Below are positions 32,526-43,174 of a DNA stretch of 45,263 nucleotides, one piece after another. The DNA lies in assembly GCA_035712285.1 (NCBI GenBank), contig DASTBA010000046.1:1-45263 (forward strand), given 5' to 3'. Source of the DNA: CAMLHP01 sp035712285 (GTDB lineage Bacteria; Gemmatimonadota; Gemmatimonadetes; Gemmatimonadales; GWC2-71-9). Within the stretch, counting starts at the first letter, position 1, and each line of letters begins with the position of its first letter. The notes under the pieces were generated by a model, which had not been told where the DNA came from, did no database searches, and was given only the letters and a program-made list of their open reading frames with translations. Position numbers and translations under genes: made by a program.

Positions 32526-32885
32526 TCAGGTGGAGCTGATCCGCAGCTCCGGTGCGTCACTCCAGAGCCGCTCGAGCTGATAGAAGGCACGAGTCTCCGG
32601 GTGGAACAGATGAACCACGAAATCCACAAAGTCCAGCAACACCCAGCGACCCCCGCCCAGCCCCTCGGCATGATGCGTGTGGAGGCCGCTCCGGCCCAGC
32701 TTCTCCATCACCGACTCGGCGATGCCGCGCACATGCGCTTCCGACGTGCCCGAGGCCAGCACGAAGAAGTCCGTCGCATCGTTCACTCCCCGGAGGTCCA
32801 GCACCACCACCGACTGGCCCTTCAGGTCCTCGATGGCATTGACCGCGCGCTGCACCTCGGCCGGCAATCGCGGGGCGGTCGTCAT
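32526..32885 (-). CDS. rsfS: Ribosomal silencing factor RsfS (iojap family)
   Basis: A 119-aa protein that binds uL14 on the large ribosomal subunit and blocks subunit joining during starvation. Family segments are VVVLDLRGVNDATDFFVLAS, GTSEAHVRGIAESVMEKL, WVLLDFVDFVVHLFHPETR and YQLERLW. The start is ATG 32885, overlapping the upstream kinase-fusion gene by 4 bases. Its presence in a ribosomal-protein operon fits the role. Confidence 0.95.
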   Translation of the reverse strand: MTTAPRLPAEVQRAVNAIEDLKGQSVVVLDLRGVNDATDFFVLASGTSEAHVRGIAESVMEKLGRSGLHTHHAEGLGGGRWVLLDFVDFVVHLFHPETRAFYQLERLWSDAPELRISST

Positions 32886-34717
32886 GCCGCGGAGACCCCG
32901 TCCGGCGGCTCATCCTCGACCTGGTAGAACACGCCCCATGCACCGGGACCCACATGCGTGCCCAGCACGCCGGTGGCCAGGGTGACGAAGCAGTCCTGCG
33001 GCCGGTATGCCGCGATGATCGCCGTCCGGAGCCGCTCGGCGGCCTCGGGCGCGTCGGCGTGGGCGATCCCGAAGCGGATGCGGGCCGGCCGGGGCATGAG
33101 CCGCTGCTCCAGCAAGGCCAGCACCCTCGGCACCAGGTTCTCCCGCCCCCGCACCCGATCCAGCGGCACCACCCGTCCGTCCCGATCCAGGGTGAGGATC
33201 GGCTTCACGTCCAGCATGCCACCCAGCCACGCCTTGCCCCGGCTGACACGACCCGACCGGATCAGGTTGTCATAGCGATCCACCGTCAGGAGCATTCCGG
33301 ACTGCCGCTGGATCCGCTCCAGCTCCCGCGCGATGGCGGCTCCGTGCCATCCTGCTTCCGCCAGCTCCGCTCCGCGAAGGGCCAGGAGTCCGAGTCCCAG
33401 GGACGCGCTCCGGCTGTCCACCAGCTCGATGCCCTCGAGCGTGCTCGCCTTCCGGGCCGCGACCGCGGACTGGTAGGTGCCGGAGAGCGCCGAGGACAGC
33501 AGCACCGCCACGACCTCGTGGGCCTCCTGCCGGGCATCCCGGAACGCCCGGACGAATTCGGCCGGCGCCGGCTGCGAGGTGGTGGGCAGCTCCTTGCTGC
33601 TGCGAAGCCGGCGGTAGAACTCCTCCGGCCGCAGCTGCACCCGGTCCCGCAGGGTCTCGCTGCCGAACATCACCTGTAGCGGCACCAGCGTGATCCGGTG
33701 GCGGTCGAGCACGGCATCCGGCAGGTCGGCCGAGCTGTCCGCCACGACGGCCACCTGGCGGCGTTCGTCATGTGCAAGGCGGGCGTGCTGCGCCCGCATG
33801 TCCTCCGCCTTCGTGGTCTCGACCCGTCCCCAGCGCGCTGCGTAAGTAAAGACGGCCTCCGGGGTATCGGTATGCACATGAATCTTGAGGATGTCTGCCG
33901 CGGAAACCACGACGATCGAGCCGCCGAACGCATGCAGCGCCGCGCGCACCTCGTTGGCCGACGGGAGCGCCTCGCCACGCACGAGCACCTCCGTGCAATA
34001 CCGGAAGTCCCGCTCCGCCGCGACCTCCGCCAGGGCCGCGGGGGCCAGGTCGACGTCATCGGGCGAGGGTGCCGGCCCGGCCGGGAGGATCGGATCGCCT
34101 TCGATGAAACGGACCACGCCCTCCAGCATCCGCACGAACCCCTTGCCGCCGGCATCCACGACACCGGCCTCCTTGAGCACCGCCATCAGTTCCGGCGTCC
34201 GGGCCAGCGCGCGCTCACCCTCCTCCAGCATGATGCGCATGAACTCGCGGATGTCACCGGTCCGGGCCGCCGCGCGTTCGGCGGCGGCGGCGGCCTCACG
34301 GGCCACCGTGAGGATGGTGCCCTCGCGGGGATCCTCGAGCGCGGCATACAGGCGGTCGGAACCCAGCCGGATGGCGCGTGCGACGGTTTGGGTATCGGCG
34401 TGGGAGGTGTTGCCGATGCCGTCGGCAAACCCGAGCAGGAAGTGGGCGAGCATCATGCCGGAGTTGCCGCGGGCCCCGAGGACCGCGGCCCGGGCGGCGG
34501 TGCGGGCCGTCTCCGGAAGCGGCGCGTCGCCGAGCGCCCTGAGGGCGTCGGCGACGGCGCGAAGCGTCAGGCTGAAATTGGTGCCGGTGTCTCCATCCGG
34601 TACCGGAAAGACATTGATCCGGTTGATCTCCTCGCGCCCTGCCGCCACCCAGTCGGAGGAGGCGAAGAGCGAGCGGGCCAGGCGTGGCCCGTCCACATAG
34701 GAGATCCCGACGGTCAC
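32882..34717 (-). CDS. Fused fatty-acid kinase: FakA-type DAK2 kinase joined to a DegV (FakB) lipid-binding domain
   Basis: A 611-aa protein. Residues 5-200 are a DhaL/DAK2 kinase domain with the metal-binding NVFPVPDGDTGTN (D41, D43) and GARGNSG. Residues 230-315 match the FakA middle domain (RYCTEVLVRGE, ILKIHVHTDTPEAVFTYA). From about 320 the sequence is a complete DegV fold (VAVVADSSADLPDAVLDRH, TTSQPAPAEFVRAF, SSALSGTYQSAVAA, DSRSASLGLGLLAL, GRVSRGKAWLG). In Firmicutes FakA and FakB are separate and phosphorylate fatty acids for phospholipid synthesis. Here both are in one chain and the FakA C-terminal domain seems replaced by DegV. The start GTG/ATG region at 34717 gives MTVGISYVDG; rplI ends 3 bases upstream. 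Confidence 0.87.
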   Translation of the reverse strand: MTVGISYVDGPRLARSLFASSDWVAAGREEINRINVFPVPDGDTGTNFSLTLRAVADALRALGDAPLPETARTAARAAVLGARGNSGMMLAHFLLGFADGIGNTSHADTQTVARAIRLGSDRLYAALEDPREGTILTVAREAAAAAERAAARTGDIREFMRIMLEEGERALARTPELMAVLKEAGVVDAGGKGFVRMLEGVVRFIEGDPILPAGPAPSPDDVDLAPAALAEVAAERDFRYCTEVLVRGEALPSANEVRAALHAFGGSIVVVSAADILKIHVHTDTPEAVFTYAARWGRVETTKAEDMRAQHARLAHDERRQVAVVADSSADLPDAVLDRHRITLVPLQVMFGSETLRDRVQLRPEEFYRRLRSSKELPTTSQPAPAEFVRAFRDARQEAHEVVAVLLSSALSGTYQSAVAARKASTLEGIELVDSRSASLGLGLLALRGAELAEAGWHGAAIARELERIQRQSGMLLTVDRYDNLIRSGRVSRGKAWLGGMLDVKPILTLDRDGRVVPLDRVRGRENLVPRVLALLEQRLMPRPARIRFGIAHADAPEAAERLRTAIIAAYRPQDCFVTLATGVLGTHVGPGAWGVFYQVEDEPPDGVSAA

Positions 34718-34720
34718 GCG

Positions 34721-35170
34721 CTACTCGGCGGCAGCGACCGTCACCCGTACCTGCGCCTGGACCTCCGGATGGACCCGCACCGGCACGAGGTGCTCGCCCA
34801 GCGACTTGATCGGATGATCCAGCTCGATCTTGCGCCGGTCCACCTCGATGCCCTGCGCCTTGAGCCCGTCGGCGATGTCCGACGCGGTGATCGAGCCGAA
34901 CAGCTTGCCTTCCTCGCCTGCGTGGCTGGTGAACGCCAGGGTCACGGCACCAAGCCGGGTCGCGAAGGCAGCGGCGCCATCCTTCTCCGCCGCGAGCCGG
35001 GCGGTGCGCGCCCGCGTTTCCGCGACGATCCGCTTCTTGTTGCCTTCCGTGGCCTCGTAAGCGAGGCCCTGGGGCAGCAGGTAATTGCGTGCGAATCCCG
35101 GCTTGACCCGCACCATCTGGCCGGCCTTGCCGAGCGCCTTCACATCGTCACGCAGAATGACTTCGATCAT
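34721..35170 (-). CDS. rplI: 50S ribosomal protein bL9
   Basis: A 149-aa ribosomal protein with the N-terminal domain MIEVILRDDVKALGKAGQMV and KPGFARNYLLPQGLA, the long connecting helix (about 40-75) and the C-terminal domain with LFGSITASDIADGL. ATG 35170 is preferred over the ATG at 35179, because GGAGG is nine bases from the former and directly abuts the latter. The DUF2232 gene ends 23 bases inside its start. Conserved rpsF-rpsR-rplI arrangement. Confidence 0.96.
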   Translation of the reverse strand: MIEVILRDDVKALGKAGQMVRVKPGFARNYLLPQGLAYEATEGNKKRIVAETRARTARLAAEKDGAAAFATRLGAVTLAFTSHAGEEGKLFGSITASDIADGLKAQGIEVDRRKIELDHPIKSLGEHLVPVRVHPEVQAQVRVTVAAAE

Positions 35171-36131
35171 CGGGTCCATCCTCCGGTTGAGGCGCGCCGA
35201 AGCGCCGCCTGAAATCTATCCATGCGTCTGCCAGGCCCAGCAGTCCGAGCCCGGTGGCGGCGATCGGCCAGAAGGGCAGCGCCACGATCGCGAGCACCAC
35301 GTTGGCTCTCCGTGCGACCCTGGCAGCGGCCGCCTGGTACACGGCCAGGCCGCGCAGGACGTAGCACACCGTCACCACCAGCAGCAGGTTGGCGGCCCAG
35401 TTCCGGATCGGGACTCCGGAAAGCTCTGCCTGGCGCGGGCCCGTGAGCAGCATGGCGAGCGCCACCACAAGCAGCCACACGACCTGATCGGAGAACCGCA
35501 GCGCCCGGAATCCCCGGTCCACCTGCCCGAGCGCCCGGCCGGTGATCTGCCAGCGCCATCGCTCCGCAAGGGCCAGCCCCGCCATCACGCCCACGACGAG
35601 CAGCCCGGCAAGCAGCGGTGCCACCCGGGCACTGCTCTCGCCCATCGCGCGGACCTGGGACACCAGGCCGGGATCGAGACCCCGGGCTGCAAAGCTGTCG
35701 GCCTGCTGGGCGAACAGCGCCATCAGGCCCCGCGCGAAGCTGTCCTGCACTTCCGCCCAGCGGTGGCCTGCCCGGGCAAGCCAGAGCACCGCCGCCAGAA
35801 GGCTCGCCGTGGCAGCCACCACCACCCGACGGAACAGCGCCCAGTCGGTGCCGAGGACGAGGGCGACGAAGATCCCCGCCGCCATGGCACCGACCGCGGT
35901 GGTGACACCGGCCGCCAGGTTGGCCGTGCCGCCCAGCGTCCATGCGCCGGTCAGCGCCATGCTCACGGCCAGCCAGAACCATTCGCGGCCGGAGCGCGGG
36001 CGTCCCACCGCCAGCAGCAGCGCCAGGGCCGCGAAGAAGAACACGGGCGGCGCCAGCAGCACGTACGCGGCCAGGAGCCCGACGAGGCCCCAGCGGGACG
36101 TGCGGCGCGGCGCCGCTGCCGTGCCGTTCAG
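35148..36131 (-). CDS. DUF2232 family integral membrane protein, probable CTG start
   Basis: A polytopic membrane protein with about eight hydrophobic helices; DUF2232/YybS-like proteins are often found between rpsR and rplI. The first canonical start is GTG 36062, but it falls inside a transmembrane helix. The frame upstream encodes PRRTSRWGLVGLLAAYV, a positively charged end leading into that helix. The frame is open past rpsR's stop, and CTG 36131 overlaps that stop as CTGA, with AAGGGG eight bases before it. I therefore place the start at CTG 36131 (327 aa; 304 aa from 36062). The C-terminus is soluble and acidic. The function is unknown, with a role linked to ribosome-membrane or cell-wall biology only suggested by context. 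Confidence 0.75.
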   Translation of the reverse strand: MNGTAAAPRRTSRWGLVGLLAAYVLLAPPVFFFAALALLLAVGRPRSGREWFWLAVSMALTGAWTLGGTANLAAGVTTAVGAMAAGIFVALVLGTDWALFRRVVVAATASLLAAVLWLARAGHRWAEVQDSFARGLMALFAQQADSFAARGLDPGLVSQVRAMGESSARVAPLLAGLLVVGVMAGLALAERWRWQITGRALGQVDRGFRALRFSDQVVWLLVVALAMLLTGPRQAELSGVPIRNWAANLLLVVTVCYVLRGLAVYQAAAARVARRANVVLAIVALPFWPIAATGLGLLGLADAWIDFRRRFGAPQPEDGPDDRSHSA

Positions 36132-36349
36132 CCCGCGTGCCCCTTGATGTAGGGCAGGAGCGCCAGCTCCCGGGCCCGCTTGATGGCCGTGGCCAGCTGC
36201 CGCTGGTGCCGGGAGCAGGTGCCCGACAACCGGCTGGGCAGGATCTTCCCGCGCTCGGTCAGGAAGCGCTGGAGGGTGCGGTCATCCTTGTAGTCCACCA
36301 CCCGCACGCCCGATTCGCAGATGGCGCAGGTCTTGTGGGAGCGCTTCAT
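36128..36349 (-). CDS. rpsR: 30S ribosomal protein bS18 (zinc-type C+)
   Basis: A 73-aa ribosomal protein. It has KTCAICESGV near the N-terminus and GTCSRHQRQL later, so it carries the cysteine/histidine set of the zinc-binding C+ form. The core (DYKDDRTLQRFLTERGKILP, TAIKRARELALLPY) is canonical. The ATG at 36349 overlaps the rpsF stop by 4 bases. The usual ssb gene is absent from between rpsF and rpsR. Confidence 0.97.
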   Translation of the reverse strand: MKRSHKTCAICESGVRVVDYKDDRTLQRFLTERGKILPSRLSGTCSRHQRQLATAIKRARELALLPYIKGHAG

Positions 36350-36687
36350 TCGTCGTCCTCCTCGTCCGACTTGGTCGCCGTGGCGGGCACCGGCTGCGGG
36401 CCGTCGTTCAGCACCACGAGGTGGCGGACGAGGCCCTCATCCAGCTTGAGCGCGCGCTCGAACTCCGGGAGCGCTGACGCCTCGGCCATGAAGCGTGCGA
36501 CCACGTAGTACCCGGTGTCCTTGTTGCGCACCGGATACGCGAGAGTCCGCTTGCCCCAGTGCTCCACGGTCGGGGCGTCGGCGCCGTCCACTTTGACGAG
36601 GGAATGGAACCGGTCCAGCTTTTCGTTGATGGCCCCTTCTTCGAGCACACTGTCGAAGATGTAGACCACCTCATACGGGTTGGCCAT
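36346..36687 (-). CDS. rpsF: 30S ribosomal protein bS6
   Basis: A 113-aa ribosomal protein, partner of bS18. Typical segments are YEVVYIFDSVLEEGAINEKL, HWGKRTLAYPVRNKDTGYYV and ERALKLDEGLVRHLVV; the tail is acidic (SDEEDDE), as in many bS6. The start is ATG 36687; the open frame continues upstream but only as leader. First gene of the 36687-29285 operon. Confidence 0.97.
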   Translation of the reverse strand: MANPYEVVYIFDSVLEEGAINEKLDRFHSLVKVDGADAPTVEHWGKRTLAYPVRNKDTGYYVVARFMAEASALPEFERALKLDEGLVRHLVVLNDGPQPVPATATKSDEEDDE

Positions 36688-36750
36688 GACACCGTCCTTT
36701 GGTCTGGTCGCCCCGGCCCTGGTGTGGGGCCGAGGAGGATGCATGTGAGC
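36688..36750 (-). promoter_or_regulatory. rpsF mRNA leader, possible S6:S18 autoregulatory structure
   Basis: From the predicted transcription start to the rpsF ATG there are about 63 bases. They can fold with CGGCCC pairing to GGGCCG and ACACC near the middle pairing with GGTGT just before the start codon. rpsF leaders in many phyla bind the S6:S18 complex through a conserved structure. I see compatible pairings and a CCG, but cannot confirm the consensus by eye. Confidence 0.3.
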
Positions 36751-36753
36751 GGG

Positions 36754-36784
36754 CAAAGATAGCGGTATCCCGGCCTTCCGAGAA
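36754..36784 (-). promoter_or_regulatory. Promoter of the rpsF operon
   Basis: The minus strand has TTCTCG (36784-36779), a 17-base spacer and TATCTTTG (36761-36754). The eight-base element is an exact TAnnTTTG. The -35 is weak. Confidence 0.55.
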
Positions 36785-36801
36785 GGGGACCGGCCCCCGT
36801 G

Positions 36802-36830
36802 TTTTCCGGATGCCCGGCTCGGCGTAACTT
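36802..36830 (+). promoter_or_regulatory. Promoter of the exported protein gene at 36860
   Basis: TTTTCC (36802-36807), a 17-base spacer and TAACTT (36825-36830, continuing GG). The leader would be about 22 bases. It is back-to-back with the rpsF promoter. Confidence 0.5.
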
Positions 36831-36859
36831 GGCCAGGCCCCTTCCCGGAGCTCTCCCCG

Positions 36860-37507
36860 ATGCGATGCCGACTTGCCCTGGTTCTGCTGGCCGTGCTGGT
36901 GCCCGGGGGGCTGCGGGCACAGGCGGCTCCCGACGGCTGGAAGGTCGTTCTCGATTCGAGTGCCCGGACGCTTGCGCCGGGAGCCGCGGATGGCGGTGGC
37001 GTCCAGTTCGTCGCCATGCCGCCCGGATTTCACATCACCATGGGCCCTGGCGGCCTGCTGTACCGGCCCGGCAGTCGCGCCGATGGCCGCTTTGCGATGG
37101 AAGCGCAGATCTTCCTGTTTCCGGGCACGAGCACGGCGGGGTACGGCCTGTTCATGGGGGGCACCGACCTGGATCAGGGGAGGCCCGCCTACACGGAGTT
37201 CGTCCTCCGGCGCGACGGCATGGCGGCGGTGATCCGGCACGACGGGGAGGAGCGGACGGTGTATCTGCCATGGGCCCGTCCCGATTCGGTGGCGAGTCCC
37301 GGCCCGGATGCGCCGGCAGCCAACACGTTCCGGGTCGTGGCCGAGCGCGATTCGGTGACCTTCCTGGTCAACGGGCGGCGGCTTGGCGCCGTGGAGCGAT
37401 CCCTCGCTCCGGTGGATGGGGAGTTCGGCTACCGGATCGGGGCAGGGATGAACGTGCACGCGACGTCGCTGGATGTCCTGCATCGCCTCGCGCCGGCGCG
37501 GCCATGA
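36860..37507 (+). CDS. Exported protein with LamG/concanavalin-like fold (unknown function)
   Basis: A 215-aa protein. Residues 1-20 are a signal peptide (CRLALVLLAVLVPGGLRAQ). The mature part is beta-rich, with MPPGFHITMGPGGLLYRPG, GRFAMEAQIFLFPGTSTAGYG, LFMGGTDLD, FRVVAERDSVTFLVNGRRLG and GEFGYRIGAGMNVHATSLDV. This sequence of strands (light background, FRV..GN..TFLVNG) is typical of laminin-G-like jelly-roll domains used for binding carbohydrate or protein. No catalytic glutamates of glycosidase type are recognisable. It starts at ATG 36860. A single-gene unit divergent from rpsF and convergent with ychF. Confidence 0.78.
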   Translation: MRCRLALVLLAVLVPGGLRAQAAPDGWKVVLDSSARTLAPGAADGGGVQFVAMPPGFHITMGPGGLLYRPGSRADGRFAMEAQIFLFPGTSTAGYGLFMGGTDLDQGRPAYTEFVLRRDGMAAVIRHDGEERTVYLPWARPDSVASPGPDAPAANTFRVVAERDSVTFLVNGRRLGAVERSLAPVDGEFGYRIGAGMNVHATSLDVLHRLAPARP

Positions 37508-37522
37508 CCTGACGACGGGCCG

Positions 37523-38620
<1,098 letters not shown>

Positions 38621-38624
38621 CGGG

Positions 38625-40682
<2,058 letters not shown>

Positions 40683-40692
40683 AAGTCCTCCA

Positions 40693-41259
40693 TCAACGGT
40701 TGAAGCGGGTCATGGCGCGCTCGATGCCTTCCTCAGCCCAGCAGGCCACGGCGTCCAGCATCTCGTCCTGCAGCGCGTCCAGCGTCCGCGCCTCGTCCCG
40801 GTCGAACTCCGCGAGCACGAAGTCGGCGAGGTCCGCCAGCCCTTCCGGGGCGGGACCGATCCCGATGCGGAGCCGGGCGTAGTCCTGCCGCCGGAGCGCC
40901 GCCTCGATGCTCTTCAGTCCGTTGTGGCCGCCACTCGACCCGGCGCCGCGGAGGCGGAACCGGCCCATGGCGATGGCGACGTCGTCCACGAGAATGAGGA
41001 GATCGCGGCTGGGATCGAAGGCGGGGTCGGCAAGCAGCGGGGAGAGAGCGGCACCGCTGCGGTTCATGTAGGTCTGCGGCTTGAGCAGGCGCACGGTCCG
41101 GCCGTTCCACTCGGCCTGTGCCTCGCGCGCACGCTCCGCACGGCGAAACGGGCTGGCGTTCCACCGCGCCGCGAGCCCGTCCAGCAGCCGGAACCCGGCA
41201 TTGTGCCGGGTTCCGGCGTACTCCGGGCCCGGATTCCCGAGCCCCACGACCGTGAGCAG
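40693..41259 (-). CDS. pth: Peptidyl-tRNA hydrolase, probable CTG start
   Basis: An enzyme that recycles peptidyl-tRNA released from ribosomes; 188 aa from CTG 41259. Family sites are VGLGNPGPEYAGTRHNAGF (catalytic H), KPQTYMNRSG, DDVAIAMGRFRLRGAGSSGG (catalytic D) and HNGLKSIEAAL. Canonical-start reading begins at GTG 41247, giving MGLGNPG and losing the first beta strand. The frame upstream reads LLTVVGLGNPG, as every Pth does. The only candidate start before the in-frame TAA of rplY is CTG 41259, with GAGGAAG 8-11 bases ahead. The spacing to hppA is 10 bases. Confidence 0.93.
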   Translation of the reverse strand: MLTVVGLGNPGPEYAGTRHNAGFRLLDGLAARWNASPFRRAERAREAQAEWNGRTVRLLKPQTYMNRSGAALSPLLADPAFDPSRDLLILVDDVAIAMGRFRLRGAGSSGGHNGLKSIEAALRRQDYARLRIGIGPAPEGLADLADFVLAEFDRDEARTLDALQDEMLDAVACWAEEGIERAMTRFNR

Positions 41260-41262
41260 GGC

Positions 41263-41925
41263 TTAGGCTTCCTCTTCCTGGTCCTCGGCCTTCGGCTTCC
41301 GAATGAGCTCGGGCTCGCTCGGTGCCGCCTCCTCGGTGGCAACGGCCGGGGTGGCCGTTTCCTCCGTCCGGGGCGCCACCACGGTGGCCACCGGCTGGTC
41401 GGGGTCGTCGAGGATCTCGCCCTTCTCGAAGACGATGTCCCGCACGAAGACCGAATGCCCGATCGTGAGCGCGGTCACGTCCACGTCGATGAACTCCGGC
41501 AGGTCGGCCGGGAAGCACTCGACCTCGAGTTCGCGGCGGACATGGTCCAGCACGCCGCCGAAGTTCCTGACGCCGTCGGGCACACCCTTGAGGTGGACCG
41601 GGACGCTCACCGTGATCTTCTGGTCGGCGTGGATCTCGTACAGGTCCAGGTGAAGCACCGTCGAGGAGCGGAGCGGATCGCGCTGCACCTCGCGGATCAG
41701 GGCGCTCACCGGCGCCCGGTCGTCCACCGTCACCTGGAGCACGGTGGCGGCGCTGGCACCCTGCAGTGCCTTGCCCAGCGCGGCGCCGTCCAGTTCGAGC
41801 GCCTCCGCCTCCCGGCCGTGGCCGTAGATCACCGCCGGCACCTTGCCGTTGCGGCGCGCAGTCCGGGCCGCGCCCTTGCCGGTCGTCGTGCGGCTGCCCG
41901 CCGCGAGCTTCACCTGGTTTGCCAT
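41263..41925 (-). CDS. rplY: 50S ribosomal protein bL25 (CTC/TL5 long form)
   Basis: A 220-aa general-stress ribosomal protein that binds 5S rRNA. The N-terminal bL25 domain has KGAARTARRNGKVPAVIYG and EVQRDPLRSSTVLHLDLYE. The TL5-type C-terminal domain has VPVHLKGVPDGVRNFGGVLD and VECFPADLPEFIDVDVTAL. An acidic tail of about 35 residues (EDQEEEA) follows. It is located between prs and pth, as in many bacteria. The ATG at 41925 follows prs by 39 bases. Confidence 0.95.
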   Translation of the reverse strand: MANQVKLAAGSRTTTGKGAARTARRNGKVPAVIYGHGREAEALELDGAALGKALQGASAATVLQVTVDDRAPVSALIREVQRDPLRSSTVLHLDLYEIHADQKITVSVPVHLKGVPDGVRNFGGVLDHVRRELEVECFPADLPEFIDVDVTALTIGHSVFVRDIVFEKGEILDDPDQPVATVVAPRTEETATPAVATEEAAPSEPELIRKPKAEDQEEEA

Positions 41926-41964
41926 GTCTCGATCCTTCGTGTCAGCGGCGCGATCCCGCGCCTG

Positions 41965-42918
41965 TCATTCGAACAGCGAACTGACGGACTGGTCGCTGTG
42001 CGTGTAGCCGATGGCCTTGGACAGCAGGCCGGCGATGGACAGCACCCGGAGCCGGTCGAACTTCCGCGCCGCGGGAATATCAATCGTGTTGGTGACCGCC
42101 ACTTCCTTGACCGGTGAGGCCGCCAGCCGCTCCATCGCCGGTCCCGACAGCAGGGCGTGGGTGGCGCAGCAGTAGACATCCTCCGCTCCCAGCCGCTTCA
42201 GCGCGTTCACCGCCTCCGCCATGGTGCCGGCGGTGTCGATCATGTCGTCCGGGATGATGCAGTCCCGGCCGCCGACTTCACCCACCACGTTCAGCACCTC
42301 GGCGACGTTCGCCGACGGCCGGCGCTTGTCGATGATGGCGAGCGACGCATTCAGCCGCTTGGCAAAGCCGCGTGCCATCTTGGCGCTGCCCACATCCGGT
42401 GCCACGATGACCAGGTCCCGGAGCTGCTTCTGCCGGTAGTGGTTCACCAGCACCGGCGCGGCGTAGAGATGGTCCACCGGCAGGTCGAAGAATCCCTGCA
42501 GCTGGTGCTGATGGAAATCCATCGCGAGCACCCGGTCGGCCCCGGCCATCGAGACCATGTTGGCCATGAGCTTCGCGCTGATCGCCACCCGGGGCTGGTC
42601 CTTCCGGTCCTGGCGGGCGTACCCGAAGTACGGAATGACCGCCGTGATCCGGGCCGCGCTCGCCCGCCGCGCCGCGTCCATGAGGAGCAGCAGCTCCATC
42701 ATGTTCTCCGCCGGCGGATTGGTGGACTGGATGATGTACACATCCCGTCCCCGGACGTTCTCGTCAATCTTGACGAAGATCTCCCCGTCGGCGAACCGGC
42801 GGATGGTCACGGCACAGAGCGGCTGCCCCAGGTGCTGGGCCACCTCCTCTGCAAGCGGCCGGTTGGCCGAGCCGCACATGAGGAGCATCTGGCTCCTCGA
42901 CATGGAGAGGTCCGTCAT
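41965..42918 (-). CDS. prs: Ribose-phosphate pyrophosphokinase
   Basis: A 317-aa enzyme that makes PRPP from ribose 5-phosphate and ATP for nucleotide, histidine and tryptophan synthesis. The catalytic segments are GEIFVKIDENVRGRDVYIIQ, AVIPYFGYARQDRKDQPRV, MDFHQHQLQGFFDLPVDHLY and the PRPP loop DDMIDTAGTM, near residue 220. The start is ATG 42918; ATG 42906 is a second option. The predicted promoter is close, leaving a very short leader. First gene of the prs-rplY-pth-hppA-ychF run. Confidence 0.96.
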   Translation of the reverse strand: MTDLSMSRSQMLLMCGSANRPLAEEVAQHLGQPLCAVTIRRFADGEIFVKIDENVRGRDVYIIQSTNPPAENMMELLLLMDAARRASAARITAVIPYFGYARQDRKDQPRVAISAKLMANMVSMAGADRVLAMDFHQHQLQGFFDLPVDHLYAAPVLVNHYRQKQLRDLVIVAPDVGSAKMARGFAKRLNASLAIIDKRRPSANVAEVLNVVGEVGGRDCIIPDDMIDTAGTMAEAVNALKRLGAEDVYCCATHALLSGPAMERLAASPVKEVAVTNTIDIPAARKFDRLRVLSIAGLLSKAIGYTHSDQSVSSLFE

Positions 42919-42930
42919 AAGTTTAGCCCT

Positions 42931-42962
42931 ATAACTTAACCATCGGGCCGTACATGGGTCAA
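42931..42962 (-). promoter_or_regulatory. Promoter of the prs operon
   Basis: The minus strand has TTGACC (42962-42957), an 18-base spacer and TAAGTT (42938-42933, continuing AT). The leader would be about 8 bases before ATG 42918. Confidence 0.55.
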
Positions 42963-43125
42963 CTCTCGGCCCCGCCGCGAGTTGCGGGGCGATGCCGGGG
43001 GCTGTGACCGGACGGTGGACCTGTGCGGTGCATCACGGAACGCATGCTCCGCGGAAGGGTATGTTTGTTGCTGACTCGCACTCCTGATCATGCCATTGGC
43101 TGCGCGATGCGCCGCCCGGAATCGG

Positions 43126-43133
43126 TAAGTTGG
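43126..43133 (+). promoter_or_regulatory. Candidate -10 element for the lipoprotein gene at 43175
   Basis: TAAGTTGG lies 41 bases before ATG 43175, matching TAnnTT(T/G)G. TTGGC occurs upstream but 24 bases away, too far for a normal -35. Confidence 0.45.
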
Positions 43134-43174
43134 GCATTGGGCGTCATTTCACGAACCCGGAGAGGATACCACAG

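Noticed and set aside
42970..42989. A CCCCGC/GCGGGG hairpin upstream of prs
   Set aside because: Only 6 bp with an 8-base loop and no T-run; at this GC content such stems are expected by chance.
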